A stretch of 38,801 nucleotides of DNA from DATCZS01 sp036525795. Lineage in GTDB: Bacteria; Actinomycetota; Acidimicrobiia; Spongiisociales; ZC4RG35. The stretch is taken from contig DATCZS010000131.1 in the NCBI GenBank assembly GCA_036525795.1, positions 1-38,801 on the forward strand. Reading direction: 5' to 3'. The position numbers and the translations under genes were made by a program. The notes under the pieces were generated by a model that saw only the letters and a list, made by a program, of their open reading frames with translations, was not told where the DNA came from and ran no database searches. Each line of letters begins with the position of its first letter. Within the stretch, counting starts at the first letter, position 1. Positions 1 through 7,908 of the stretch are shown one piece after another.

Positions 1-2442
1 CTCGGAGGGGTAGCGCCAGATCTCCGCCCCGTCGGCATTGGCGTCGAGCGCCAGCAGCACCCCGTCACCGGTGGTGACGATGATCTTCTCGTCGACCACG
101 GTGACCGGAGCGGTGACCCGGGTGTCCACCGACCGGCTCCACGCCGCCACCCCCGCCGTCTGGGCGTTGAGCGCATGGATGACCCCGTCGTCTGACGCAT
201 AGATGGCGAGCACGTTCGACGACGACAGACCGGCGGTCGGGATGTTGGCGACGGTGGGGGCGATGTTGACCTCGTCTCCCGCCTCGCGTCGTTCGCGAGC
301 CCCCGTGCTCTGGTCGATCACGTACACCGCGTCGGCGGTGCGGCTGCCGATGAACAGCGACGTGCCGTAGGCGACCGGCTCGGTCCCGAACTCCCCGCCC
401 GGGGATACCGACCAGTAGTAGCAGGTGAACGAACTCGGAACGCCCGAACCCTCGACCGTACCCGTACGGGTCGGGCCGCCCCGATGTTCGGAGCTGCCGA
501 TCAGCCGATCCTCCGCGGGGCATACGATCTCCCATGGTTCGGGCTCGGGTTCGGGTTCGGGTTCGGGCTCCTCGATCACGGTGGAAGAAGGGCCGTTGCC
601 GTTGGTGTTGGGAAGGAACACGAACACCACCACCAGCGCCACGGTGGCGGCGGCGATCAATGGACCTACCCAGCGGAAGAACGACGCCACCCGGGAGGGG
701 GCCACCACCAGACCGGCGGCGCGGCGCTGCGAAGGGCTGAGGATCGCCGCGGCTCCTCCGAGGCCGGCCGAGGCGAGGGCGGCGTCGAGCCCGGCGAGCA
801 GGTCGGTGTCGGTGACCTCTTCTTCGTCCGAGGGGATGGCGGCCAGGGCACGCTCCACGAAGGGCAGCGACCTCCAGTCCTGCTGCCACTCCTCGGGTAC
901 GTTGCGACCCACCCGGGCGATGGCGAGCGCCACCGGACCCGCCTCTCTGGTGGCCCAGGCGTCTGCGGCCTCGATCGCCTCGGCCGCCAGCATGGGGTTG
1001 CCGATGCGGTGGGCGAGACCGGCGGCGATCCGGCCGAGATCGGCATTCTTTTCGCGCCGACACCGTTCGACGAGCAGCCACGCACCGATGCCCAGCCAGC
1101 CCGCCTGCAGCAGGCGATCGGCCACATCTGCCGCCCTCCCCGCATTCCAGGTGTCTGCGGCGGCCAGGGCCAGTGCGTCGAGTTCGGCCCGCAGCCGGAG
1201 CCCGTTGGCCCCCGGAGGGGTGGCGGCGATCCCCGCCTCGACTGCCGCTTGCGCCCCGGGACGATCGCCCGCCAGAAGCAGGGCGCGGGCCCTGAGGGTG
1301 GCGGCACGGTTGGCCCAACCGGGGAAGGACTCCGCCACGATGGCATCGAGGCGTTGAGAGGCGGCGACGGCATCGTCGGCGCGACGAAAGGCGATCGCCC
1401 CTTCGGTCTCGGCGATGGCGGAAAGGAAGTGGAGGGCGCCTGCTCCGGTGCGTTCCGCCGTCGCCCTGGCCCGCACCAGCGCCTCCCGGGCGGCGGCGGC
1501 ATCACCTGCGCCGAACTTGGCGCGCGCCATGTAGACGTCCTTGTCCGCCACCGAGATCTCGTCCTCGATGGCGGCCGCCCGGTCCCGGGCGGTGGTGAAC
1601 CCGTTGTCGGCCCGCTCCATCCAGCCTCGGTCGAGATCGGTCCACGCCCGGTTGATCGATGCGTAGAACCGCTGGACCTCCGAGCCGTGGCGCGACACGA
1701 GCTGCAATCCGCGGGCGAACTCGTCGTCCGCCTCGTGTTCGAACCCCAGGCGGGACAGCACCCGGCCGTGGAAGGTCGAGAGCGAACCGAGCTTGGCCGC
1801 CATGCCCTGCTCCGCCGCCAGCAGCATCGCCAGCGCCACCTGACGCTCGGCATCGGAAGGCCGCTGGAGATCATCGAGGATGGCGGCGGCGAACGCCAGG
1901 GCGTCCACCTGCCCCTCGCCTTCGAGATGGGGGGTGGCGGCGTCGAGATCCTCGAGGGCCGCCTCGCTCTCGCCGCGGTTGCGCCGGAACCGGGCCCGTT
2001 CGATCAACAGATCCGACAGCTCCGCCGGAGCGATGCGGGCTTCCCGCCCCGCATCGATCGCCACGCCGGCGAGACGCTGGCGCTCGGCCGGCTCGAGGCT
2101 CTCGCCGGCAAGGGCCTCGCGAATGAGCGGATACGCCCGCGCCGCAGCACCGGCGTGCCACAGTGCCACCCCGCGGTGGCGGGCCGGGGCACTGCGGGCC
2201 TCCAGCTCATCGGCCAGGCGGGTGGCGAGCACCGTGTAGCGGCCCTGGGCGAGCGTCGAGGTGCCCCCGCGCGCGCCCGAGCGATCGACGATCAGCCGGC
2301 CCTCGCCGGCCAACTCGTCTGCCGCTTCCGCCACTTCGGCCAGCGGCCGGTCGAGCACCGCCGCCGCAACGTCGAGCGGCAGGGGTTCCATCATCGACGA
2401 CAGGGCTTCGAGCTCCGCCCCGATCTCACCTGTTGTGCTCAC
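1..2442 (-). CDS. Membrane-anchored protein with TPR-like helical repeats and a PQQ-like beta-propeller (partial, C-terminus off the window)
   Basis: The reading frame is open from a GTG at 2442 to the left edge (814 codons, no stop), so the C-terminus is missing. Residues 1-75 look like the winged-helix segment that follows the NTPase in STAND/MalT-type regulators. Residues about 80-560 are Ala/Leu/Arg-rich helical hairpins typical of TPR-like arms. One membrane segment lies at about 590-612. A (Glu-Pro)6 linker follows at about 623-635, encoded by a hexamer repeat near 534-575. Residues from about 640 contain PQQ-type blades (VYVIDQSTG, HALNAQTAG, LLALDANADG). No Walker A motif is present, so the usual STAND ATPase core is absent. 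The start is supported by GGGAGGA eight bases upstream. It lies divergent to a cyclic-nucleotide-binding gene. Topology suggests a cytoplasmic helical arm and an outside propeller. The function is unknown; a role in signalling or scaffolding is inference. Confidence 0.85.
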   Translation of the reverse strand, partial: MSTTGEIGAELEALSSMMEPLPLDVAAAVLDRPLAEVAEAADELAGEGRLIVDRSGARGGTSTLAQGRYTVLATRLADELEARSAPARHRGVALWHAGAAARAYPLIREALAGESLEPAERQRLAGVAIDAGREARIAPAELSDLLIERARFRRNRGESEAALEDLDAATPHLEGEGQVDALAFAAAILDDLQRPSDAERQVALAMLLAAEQGMAAKLGSLSTFHGRVLSRLGFEHEADDEFARGLQLVSRHGSEVQRFYASINRAWTDLDRGWMERADNGFTTARDRAAAIEDEISVADKDVYMARAKFGAGDAAAAREALVRARATAERTGAGALHFLSAIAETEGAIAFRRADDAVAASQRLDAIVAESFPGWANRAATLRARALLLAGDRPGAQAAVEAGIAATPPGANGLRLRAELDALALAAADTWNAGRAADVADRLLQAGWLGIGAWLLVERCRREKNADLGRIAAGLAHRIGNPMLAAEAIEAADAWATREAGPVALAIARVGRNVPEEWQQDWRSLPFVERALAAIPSDEEEVTDTDLLAGLDAALASAGLGGAAAILSPSQRRAAGLVVAPSRVASFFRWVGPLIAAATVALVVVFVFLPNTNGNGPSSTVIEEPEPEPEPEPEPWEIVCPAEDRLIGSSEHRGGPTRTGTVEGSGVPSSFTCYYWSVSPGGEFGTEPVAYGTSLFIGSRTADAVYVIDQSTGARERREAGDEVNIAPTVANIPTAGLSSSNVLAIYASDDGVIHALNAQTAGVAAWSRSVDTRVTAPVTVVDEKIIVTTGDGVLLALDANADGAEIWRYPSE

Positions 2443-2580
2443 GCATGTCCTCCCGACGTCGGCGGAAGGGCACGTCGCACCCGACCATCCGGCAGTCCCT
2501 CTCTCACTGCGATGACGCGATCCGCGGCGCCACCGGTACCCGATGGGTATCGTGGCAGAACGTACTCCGGAAGGTGGAGG

Positions 2581-3006
2581 ATGTCAGACGAAATCTTGCA
2601 GCTGATCTCCGAGTCGCCGTTCCTCGGCGCGCTTCCCACCGACCAGGCGAAGCGCCTGTCCTCGATGGCCGCCGTGCGCACCTTCATGCCGGGCGAGTCC
2701 ATCGTCAGCGAGGGAAGCACCGAGGCGATGACGATGTGGATCGTGATCGACGGTGAGGTCGAGATCAGGAAGGGCGACAACGTCGTCACCACCATGGGCC
2801 GCGGCGCCCACATCGGCGAGATGGCACTGTTCGCGGATACGGGAAGTCCGCGAACGGCGGGCGTCGTCGCCAAGACCGAGACGAGGGCCTTCCGGGTCGC
2901 CAAGTGGGACCTGATCCCGTTCGTGGAACAGCACCCCAAAGTGGCAATGGCCGTGATCCAGGAGCTCGCCAGAAGGCTCGAACGGACCACCGCCGCCCTG
3001 GGCTGA
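2581..3006 (+). CDS. Single-domain cyclic nucleotide-binding (CRP-like) protein
   Basis: This 141-residue protein is almost entirely one cyclic-nucleotide-binding fold. It has the beta-roll start FLGALPTDQAKRLSS, the glycine turn PGESIVSEG, VIDGEVEI, and a phosphate-binding-cassette-like segment GEMALFADTGSPRTAGV at about residues 80-96. There is no C-terminal helix-turn-helix, so it is not a classical Crp/Fnr transcription factor. Stand-alone domains of this kind are common in Actinomycetota and may act as sensors or partners of other proteins. The ATG is preceded by AAGGTGGAGG, a good ribosome-binding site. It is divergent from the propeller protein across 138 bases. Whether it binds cAMP or cGMP cannot be told from sequence. 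Confidence 0.9.
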   Translation: MSDEILQLISESPFLGALPTDQAKRLSSMAAVRTFMPGESIVSEGSTEAMTMWIVIDGEVEIRKGDNVVTTMGRGAHIGEMALFADTGSPRTAGVVAKTETRAFRVAKWDLIPFVEQHPKVAMAVIQELARRLERTTAALG

Positions 3007-3026
3007 AGCCCGGCCCCAACGGTCGA

Positions 3027-3043
3027 GGTCGGCATCGCCGACC
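3027..3043 (+). terminator. Hairpin downstream of the cNMP-binding gene
   Basis: A perfect 7-bp stem (GGTCGGC/GCCGACC) with a 3-base loop begins 20 bases after the stop codon. The following bases are only mildly T-rich, so intrinsic termination is plausible but not certain. Confidence 0.4.
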
Positions 3044-3190
3044 GGCTTCGGTCTTCCGATCGCCGCCCGATCCCGACGGGCGACGCCAGAGCGCCCGCAT
3101 CGCCTCGCGGGCGGGTGGTGCACCGGGCCGAGAACGGAATCTCGGGTGGCGGCTACCATCACGAGTCCGGAACGACCCCGTTCCGATCTC

Positions 3191-4168
3191 ATGACCACCG
3201 AGTCCCCAACCTCGCTCGTCCGCGCCGGACGCCCGCGCCGATTCGCCCTCTCCGTCGTGTTGTGGGCATTCGGCCTGTCTGCCTCCACCCTGCTCGTGGG
3301 GGTCTGGGGTCGCGCGGTCGCATCGAGCGAGCAAACGCTCTCCACGACCGCCCGGGCCGCGGTGGACGCGTCCATGGCATCCGAGCGCATCCAGGGATGG
3401 ATCATGTCCGAGATCGACGACCTGGAAGGGGTCGATCCGGCCACCGTCGAGCCGGCCGTCTCCGAGGTCGTCGGCGCCCCGGAAACCGCCCTCGCGCTAG
3501 ACGCGCTCATCACCCAAGTCGTCGGCGCCGCCCTCGCCCCGCCTGCCAGCACCGTGCAGATCGACGCGACGACGGCATTGAGACCGCTCGCTCCCCTCAT
3601 CTCCCAACAGTTCGCGGAACGAGGGGTCGCCGTCACAGACGCCGAAGTCGGGATCGTGCTTGACCGGCTCGGAGCACTGGTGGTGTCGACCGAAGACGAG
3701 CTGGGGATCACCGATGCGGTGGCCCGAGGGAGAGCCGCCCTCACCGTGGTGGTCGTCGCAGCCACGCTGGCACTCGCCGCCACCGCGGCACTGGCCCTCG
3801 CCCTGGCCGACGACCGCATTGCCATGGTGCGGTCGCTCGCGATCCGTCTGACCGTGGCTGCGGCGACGTTCGCCGCCTTCCTCCGCATCGGAGCATGGGC
3901 GGTCGACCCCTTCGGAGGGCGTTCGCCCGTCATACGGGCGGGGGTGGTGGTGCTGTCGAGCAACACCGGCATCCTGGCGGCCATCGGCGGGGCATCCGCC
4001 GGAGTGGCGATCGTCGCCGCCGTCACGATCAGGTCGCGACGATTCACCCGGGACTCCACTCGATCCTTGGAGAACCATGAACCGCTTCCGGGCGCCGAAT
4101 CCGGAGCCCGGTCGACGACTTCGGGCAGCTCGCCGGTCTCCCCCGGCGAGTCGGCCCTGTCGGGGTGA
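3191..4168 (+). CDS. Multi-pass membrane protein of unknown function
   Basis: I do not recognise a family. The 325-residue product has a first membrane segment at about 18-40. An extracytoplasmic segment of about 150 residues (about 41-190) follows, rich in Ala, Val, Glu and Asp and predicted mostly helical. Three further hydrophobic segments lie at about 196-218, 228-250 and 262-288, and the tail is polar and Ser/Pro-rich. The layout (signal-anchor, outside domain, three helices) resembles many actinobacterial unknown integral membrane proteins. The start at 3191 gives a short basic N-terminus before the first helix. An in-frame GTG at 3146 would add 15 residues, but neither start has a clear Shine-Dalgarno. 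A TACCAT at 3154-3159 may be a promoter element, which would favour the downstream ATG. Confidence 0.75.
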   Translation: MTTESPTSLVRAGRPRRFALSVVLWAFGLSASTLLVGVWGRAVASSEQTLSTTARAAVDASMASERIQGWIMSEIDDLEGVDPATVEPAVSEVVGAPETALALDALITQVVGAALAPPASTVQIDATTALRPLAPLISQQFAERGVAVTDAEVGIVLDRLGALVVSTEDELGITDAVARGRAALTVVVVAATLALAATAALALALADDRIAMVRSLAIRLTVAAATFAAFLRIGAWAVDPFGGRSPVIRAGVVVLSSNTGILAAIGGASAGVAIVAAVTIRSRRFTRDSTRSLENHEPLPGAESGARSTTSGSSPVSPGESALSG

Positions 4169-4309
4169 TCCCGCCGCCGGACGCCCGATCCCGACAGACA
4201 GTGTGCGGTGATGTCTGCAGCAGCTGATCGCCGACACGGTCGGACAGGACGGCAGCAGCGGTGAACACCGAACACCCGCCGCGGCGGCCAGACCGGAAGC
4301 GACGGAGGC

Positions 4310-4594
4310 TCAGAACGGCTTCGGGTCGATGCCGACGATCCTGACCCGGATCAGGTCATCGGAGAGGTTCGCCGTCTTGGGGCCCACCTGGGCCAGCGCC
4401 CGGGTGCCGTCCGCCAGTTCCACCAGGGAGGTCAGGCTCTTCGCCTCGAGGCACGAGCCCTTGAACACGCTCACAGAGCCGGCCCAGCCGGCCGTCTCGA
4501 CGTCTGTGACCTGAAGCTCTGCCTTGCCAACGTCGAGCAGCATCCCCGCTCGGTCGAGGACGCGCGCTCTCCCGGTGTAGGTGTCACCCGCCAT
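4310..4594 (-). CDS. Small conserved-looking protein of unknown function
   Basis: A 94-residue, mainly beta-predicted protein (MAGDTYTGRARVLDRAGM at the start, ending in RIVGIDPKPF). It has no signal peptide and no membrane segment. One Cys is present. The pattern of alternating hydrophobic residues suggests a small beta-barrel or a PilZ- or OB-like fold, but I cannot assign a family. The frame has actinobacterial codon usage and stops cleanly 48 bases before the start of a good promoter-like sequence on neither side. A TATCCT box lies nine bases upstream of the ATG, so the message may be leaderless. It sits just downstream of the zinc-ribbon gene on the same strand (48-base gap) and could also be co-transcribed with it. 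Confidence 0.7.
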   Translation of the reverse strand: MAGDTYTGRARVLDRAGMLLDVGKAELQVTDVETAGWAGSVSVFKGSCLEAKSLTSLVELADGTRALAQVGPKTANLSDDLIRVRIVGIDPKPF

Positions 4595-4603
4595 GCGTCG
4601 GGG

Positions 4604-4609
4604 AGGATA
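4604..4609 (-). promoter_or_regulatory. -10 box (TATCCT) of the 94-residue gene
   Basis: The TANNNT hexamer is separated by nine bases from the ATG at 4594 on the minus strand, so transcription would start at or next to the start codon. No Shine-Dalgarno is visible. Confidence 0.4.
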
Positions 4610-4642
4610 CTCGGGCGGGCGCCCGGCCCGGTAGTCGACGGG

Positions 4643-5245
4643 CTACGAGAGCGGAGCCACCTCGGCGATCATCCGCTCCACGGTCATTTCGGGGAGCAGC
4701 AGTGCCGAACCGGCCACCGTCAACACGTCGAGGTGTCCGGGGACGATGCGCCGCTCACAGGCGACAGCCCGGATCGCCACGTTCAGCAGGCGTTGCCGCC
4801 CGATCATGTCCATGAACTCTGCGGTCTCAGACAGCAGCTGCTCGAGGTGCACGAGATCGCGATCGGCCACCATGACGTCGACCAGCGAGGCGTCGGGGGA
4901 GATGACCCTGCGCGCCGCCTTGAGCACCCTCGCCCTCGCCCTGGGATCGTCGCCGGAGGCGGAGTACAGGGCCTGCATGAGGGCGAGCGACGCGCATTCG
5001 AAGCGGGCGAGCATCTCTGCCGCGGTGGGGATCACCAGGACGTCCTCGGTGTAGCTCGAGCCGCATCCGACGCACACCACGTACTTCCCCAGCCGCCGGC
5101 CCGGGATCAACGCCAGGCCGAACGGCATCAGCCAGCGCCGCACATCGGTGAGGTCGTAGAACCGATCGCCCCCATCGATCGGACAGTGAAACAGCCCCGA
5201 ATCCACGATCGTGGAACGGAGCCGCCAGCCCGTCGACGCCCGCAT
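4643..5245 (-). CDS. Zinc-ribbon protein with helical C-terminal domain, unknown function
   Basis: A 200-residue soluble protein. The N-terminal third holds two cysteine-containing knuckles, one around LFHCPIDGGDRFY and one CVGCGSSY at about residues 55-62, separated by a hydrophobic stretch that resembles a split zinc ribbon; the first knuckle has a single Cys. The remaining about 130 residues are all helical, with acidic positions (SPDASLVDVMVADRD, RIVPGHLDVL). This arrangement is similar in style to TerB/tellurite-resistance-like domains attached to zinc ribbons, but the match is only by eye. The start at 5245 has GGGAGGATTC directly upstream. A longer in-frame start at 5311 lacks such a site. 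It lies 70 bases before kynU on the same strand and 48 bases upstream of the 94-residue gene. Confidence 0.8.
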   Translation of the reverse strand: MRASTGWRLRSTIVDSGLFHCPIDGGDRFYDLTDVRRWLMPFGLALIPGRRLGKYVVCVGCGSSYTEDVLVIPTAAEMLARFECASLALMQALYSASGDDPRARARVLKAARRVISPDASLVDVMVADRDLVHLEQLLSETAEFMDMIGRQRLLNVAIRAVACERRIVPGHLDVLTVAGSALLLPEMTVERMIAEVAPLS

Positions 5246-5315
5246 GAATCCTCCCGCTTGCCCTGCGCTCTCGCCCGTTCTACACGGTATTCGCGTCCCG
5301 TGCGGCGTCAAGGCG

Positions 5316-6518
5316 TCAAGTCACCGCCCGACGGGTCGAAAAGCCGGGTCTGCGCCAACGGCCGTCGGCGAGCGTCGAGCGCAGAGCCATCACCGCGTCG
5401 AAGACGTCCACGTGGCTCGTGTACATCGGTGCCATCCCGAAACGCAGCACATCTGGGGCGCGGAAGTCGCCGACAACGCCGTCGGCGATGAGGGACTGGA
5501 CGATGGGATATCCGTCCGGATGCCTGAGATTCACCTGCGAGCCGCGCCGATCGGGATCGCGGGGGGTGAGCACCTCGACCTCGGGCACGTGCACGTCGAC
5601 GAGGTCGATCATGAGTCCGGTGAGCGACTCCGACTTCACCCTGATGGCGGCGAGGTCGACGTCGTCGAACAGGTCGAGGGCGGCATCGAGCGCCGCCAGC
5701 GAGAGCACGTGAGGGGTCCCGATCCGGGCCCGGCCGATGCCTGTCGCAGGACGGAACTCTGAGCTGAACTCGAAGGGATCTGCATGGCCGAACCACCCGG
5801 GGATCGGGTTCTCGAAGGCCTCCATGTGACGGGGGGCGACATACAGGAACGCCGGCGCACCGGGACCGCCGTTCAGGTACTTGTACCCGCAGCCGACGGC
5901 GAGATCCGCACCACAGTCCTCCAGCCGGACTTCGAAGGCGCCCGCCGAATGGGCGAGGTCCCAGATCGTCAAGACGCCCGCCGCGCGTGCGGCGGCCGTG
6001 ACGGCGGCCATGTCGTGGCGTCGCCCCGTGCGGTAGTCGACCTGGGTGAGTGCCACCACCCCGATCTCCTCTGAGAGGGACTCGACCACCCGCTCCGGCT
6101 CGACCACGCGCACCTCCGCCACGCTCGACAGGACATACCTGTCGCTCGGGAAATTGCCCGAATCCGTCAGCACGACAGGCGAGCGCGCCATGCGCACGGA
6201 CGCCGACGCCAGCTTGAAGAGGTTGACGGAGGTCGAGTCGCAGGCCAGGACCGATCCCGGCTCCGCCCCGATCAGGCGGGCGATTCGATCCCCCACCCGG
6301 TGCGGCAGGTCGACCCAGCCGTGGAGGTTCCACGAGCGGATCAGGTCCTCGCCCCACTGCTTCTCGACCACCTCGGCGAGACGGCCGGCCACGTTCCTGG
6401 GGAGCATGCCCAGCGAGTTCCCGTCCAGGTAGATCAGTCCCTCCGGAACCACGAAGCGTTCGCGAAGGTGACGAAGGGGGTCCCGGGCGTCGAGGCGCTC
6501 GCAGTCGGCGCGGTTCAT
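5316..6518 (-). CDS. kynU: Kynureninase
   Basis: A PLP-dependent fold-type I enzyme that cleaves L-kynurenine to anthranilate and alanine (or 3-hydroxykynurenine to 3-hydroxyanthranilate). The 400-residue length is usual. Family motifs are IYLDGNSLG near residue 30, SWNLHGWVDLP near 62-72, the aspartate/histidine region WDLAHSAGAF, and the Schiff-base lysine K213 in GYKYLNGGPG, followed by GWFGH. No other kynurenine-pathway gene (tryptophan or indoleamine dioxygenase, kynurenine formamidase, monooxygenase) occurs in this window, so its pathway partners must lie elsewhere if they exist. A TAGCGT box six bases upstream of the ATG suggests a leaderless transcript. It is clearly distinct from cysteine desulfurases because of the kynureninase-specific NSLG and GYKYLN signatures. 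Confidence 0.95.
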   Translation of the reverse strand: MNRADCERLDARDPLRHLRERFVVPEGLIYLDGNSLGMLPRNVAGRLAEVVEKQWGEDLIRSWNLHGWVDLPHRVGDRIARLIGAEPGSVLACDSTSVNLFKLASASVRMARSPVVLTDSGNFPSDRYVLSSVAEVRVVEPERVVESLSEEIGVVALTQVDYRTGRRHDMAAVTAAARAAGVLTIWDLAHSAGAFEVRLEDCGADLAVGCGYKYLNGGPGAPAFLYVAPRHMEAFENPIPGWFGHADPFEFSSEFRPATGIGRARIGTPHVLSLAALDAALDLFDDVDLAAIRVKSESLTGLMIDLVDVHVPEVEVLTPRDPDRRGSQVNLRHPDGYPIVQSLIADGVVGDFRAPDVLRFGMAPMYTSHVDVFDAVMALRSTLADGRWRRPGFSTRRAVT

Positions 6519-6524
6519 GCCGTG

Positions 6525-6530
6525 ACGCTA
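6525..6530 (-). promoter_or_regulatory. -10 box (TAGCGT) of kynU
   Basis: The TANNNT hexamer is six bases from the kynU ATG with no ribosome-binding site between them, as expected for a leaderless start. Confidence 0.4.
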
Positions 6531-6620
6531 GCGATCGAACGGGCGGCCTCCGGCCGGCGGTGGCGCTGCGGACATCGCATCGCCCCGACGCGATCCCCGG
6601 CCGGGCCAGCACGTCGACGT

Positions 6621-7004
6621 TCAGACGCGCCTGACCCAGTCGCCCGAAGCGATGCGCTCGGAGTCGGGGAACTCCACGTCGGGAAAGGCGACGTAGGTCC
6701 AGGCGTCCACCGGATCGCCGCTGTCGAGCTCCACCGCCACCCTGCGTCGAACGTACTCCCGGCCTTCGTACTGATCGAGCCGCTCCAGCACTTCGTCGAC
6801 GACCGGCCCCGGGACCGTCACCAGGTCCCCCACGACCACCGAGGCAGGATCCGCAACCACGAAGGGATAGCGGAACGTCGCCCCGTAGAGGGCGTGACCG
6901 ACGAGACGGGCCGGACGATGCTCGGTCGCATGGTCGCCGAGCCACCGCTCGTACGCCGCCTCGCCCGGACGCAGTGTCCCGTAGACGAAGATGTGCGGAG
7001 TCAC
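6621..7004 (-). CDS. Gamma-glutamylcyclotransferase (AIG2/GGCT-like) family protein
   Basis: A 127-residue protein of the BtrG/GGCT fold. The substrate-binding loop is VYGTLRPGE at residues 7-15 and the expected catalytic glutamate is E80 in DQYEGREY. The length is that of the small bacterial AIG2-like group. Family members cyclise gamma-glutamyl amines or amino acids to 5-oxoproline, but the substrate cannot be told here. The gene is divergent from a gamma-glutamyl-hydrolase-like C26 peptidase only 66 bases away, and that pairing suggests both act on gamma-glutamyl compounds (inference). The GTG start at 7004 has no Shine-Dalgarno but has TATCGT seven bases upstream, so it is probably leaderless. 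Confidence 0.9.
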   Translation of the reverse strand: MTPHIFVYGTLRPGEAAYERWLGDHATEHRPARLVGHALYGATFRYPFVVADPASVVVGDLVTVPGPVVDEVLERLDQYEGREYVRRRVAVELDSGDPVDAWTYVAFPDVEFPDSERIASGDWVRRV

Positions 7005-7011
7005 AGCCGGG

Positions 7012-7061
7012 ACGATACGCCTCCTCGTATTGTCCGGCTTCGAATGGCGAGGCCATACACT
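7012..7061. promoter_or_regulatory. Divergent leaderless promoter pair for the GGCT-like and C26 peptidase genes
   Basis: On the minus strand TATCGT (7012-7017) lies seven bases before the GTG at 7004. On the plus strand TACACT (7056-7061) lies nine bases before the ATG at 7071, with TTGTCC at 7030-7035 as a weak -35 (20-base spacer). Both genes would start transcription at or near their start codon from one 66-base interval, which would allow joint regulation. Confidence 0.45.
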
Positions 7062-7070
7062 GTCGTTGCC

Positions 7071-7889
7071 ATGATCTCTCCCCTCATCGGTATCTCCTGC
7101 TGGACGCGCTCACTCGACACGCACCTCGACGACGGTGAGCGCCACTTCTCGATCGGAGGCGTCTACGTGGACGCCATCACCGACGCGGGCGGCGTTCCGG
7201 TGATGCTCCCTTCGATCGATCCCGGCTTTGCGACCCAGGCGGTGTCGCGGCTCGACGCAGTGATCATCTCCGGGGGCAACGACATCGATCCTGCCCGGTA
7301 CGGTGCCGCCATCGACGGCAGCGTGGATCCCGATCCACCCCGGGACGCGTGGGAGCTGGCGCTGATCGACGCCGCCAGGGCCCTCGGCGTCCCGCTCCTG
7401 GGGATCTGCCGGGGAGCCCAGCTCCTCAACGTTGCGTACGGAGGGACTCTGGTCCAGCACATCTGGGACGCGCGCGACGACCATCCCGCCCTCTGGATCG
7501 GACAGACGAAGAAGCTCGCCACCGGGATGCACGAGGTCGAGTTCGAGGCGGACAGTCGATTCGCCGCCATCTACGGCACGGAGCGAAGGATGGTCAACAG
7601 CCTCCACCACCAGGCCCTCGACCGTATCGGCCGCGGGCTGCGGGTGGTCGGAACCGCTCCGGACGGGACCGTCGAGGCCATCGAGGCCATCGACGGCTGG
7701 GAGGCCCTCGCCGTCCAGTGGCACCCCGAGCGGCTCGACCTCGCCGACGAGCGGCCGCTGTTCGAGGCGTTCGTCAGGCTGGCTTCGGAACGGTCGCAGA
7801 GGGCGGCATCCGCCGGCCTGGTTCCTCCCGATGTGTGGCAGCGGCGATCGGCATCTCAGCCCACCAGATGGGGAGCAGCGGCCGGCTGA
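7071..7889 (+). CDS. Gamma-glutamyl-gamma-aminobutyrate hydrolase family (C26) class-I glutamine amidotransferase-like protein
   Basis: A 272-residue member of peptidase family C26 (PuuD-like), which hydrolyses gamma-glutamyl bonds such as that in gamma-glutamyl-GABA. Visible motifs are IISGGNDIDP at about 65-74, the nucleophile elbow GICRGAQ with C113, the NSLHHQ segment near 176, and the catalytic pair in QWHPE (H218, E220). The last about 30 residues extend past the usual domain. An in-frame ATG at 7044 exists, but 7071 matches the family N-terminus (PLIGISC) and the promoter. The glutamine or polyamine substrate is not shown: no puuA, puuB or puuC gene is present. The neighbour across the divergent promoter also acts on gamma-glutamyl groups by family. 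Confidence 0.92.
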   Translation: MISPLIGISCWTRSLDTHLDDGERHFSIGGVYVDAITDAGGVPVMLPSIDPGFATQAVSRLDAVIISGGNDIDPARYGAAIDGSVDPDPPRDAWELALIDAARALGVPLLGICRGAQLLNVAYGGTLVQHIWDARDDHPALWIGQTKKLATGMHEVEFEADSRFAAIYGTERRMVNSLHHQALDRIGRGLRVVGTAPDGTVEAIEAIDGWEALAVQWHPERLDLADERPLFEAFVRLASERSQRAASAGLVPPDVWQRRSASQPTRWGAAAG

Positions 7890-7908
7890 CGCGAGTGCGG
7901 GACGTCAG
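7886..7908. terminator. Possible bidirectional hairpin between convergent genes
   Basis: CTGACG and CGTCAG form a 6-bp stem with an 11-base loop that overlaps the stop codons of both the C26 peptidase gene and clpB. There is no T-run, so the confidence is low. Confidence 0.3.

Noticed and set aside
65..1318. Minus-strand 417-codon frame rich in Arg and Gly
   Set aside because: It is another frame of the propeller gene, whose real frame is open through to the window edge and shows clear domains.
484..3006. An 840-codon plus-strand open frame ending in the cNMP-binding domain
   Set aside because: Only the last 141 codons are protein-like. The rest is antisense to the propeller gene and has shadow composition (Gly/Arg/His-rich); the ATG at 2581 with its ribosome-binding site is the true start.
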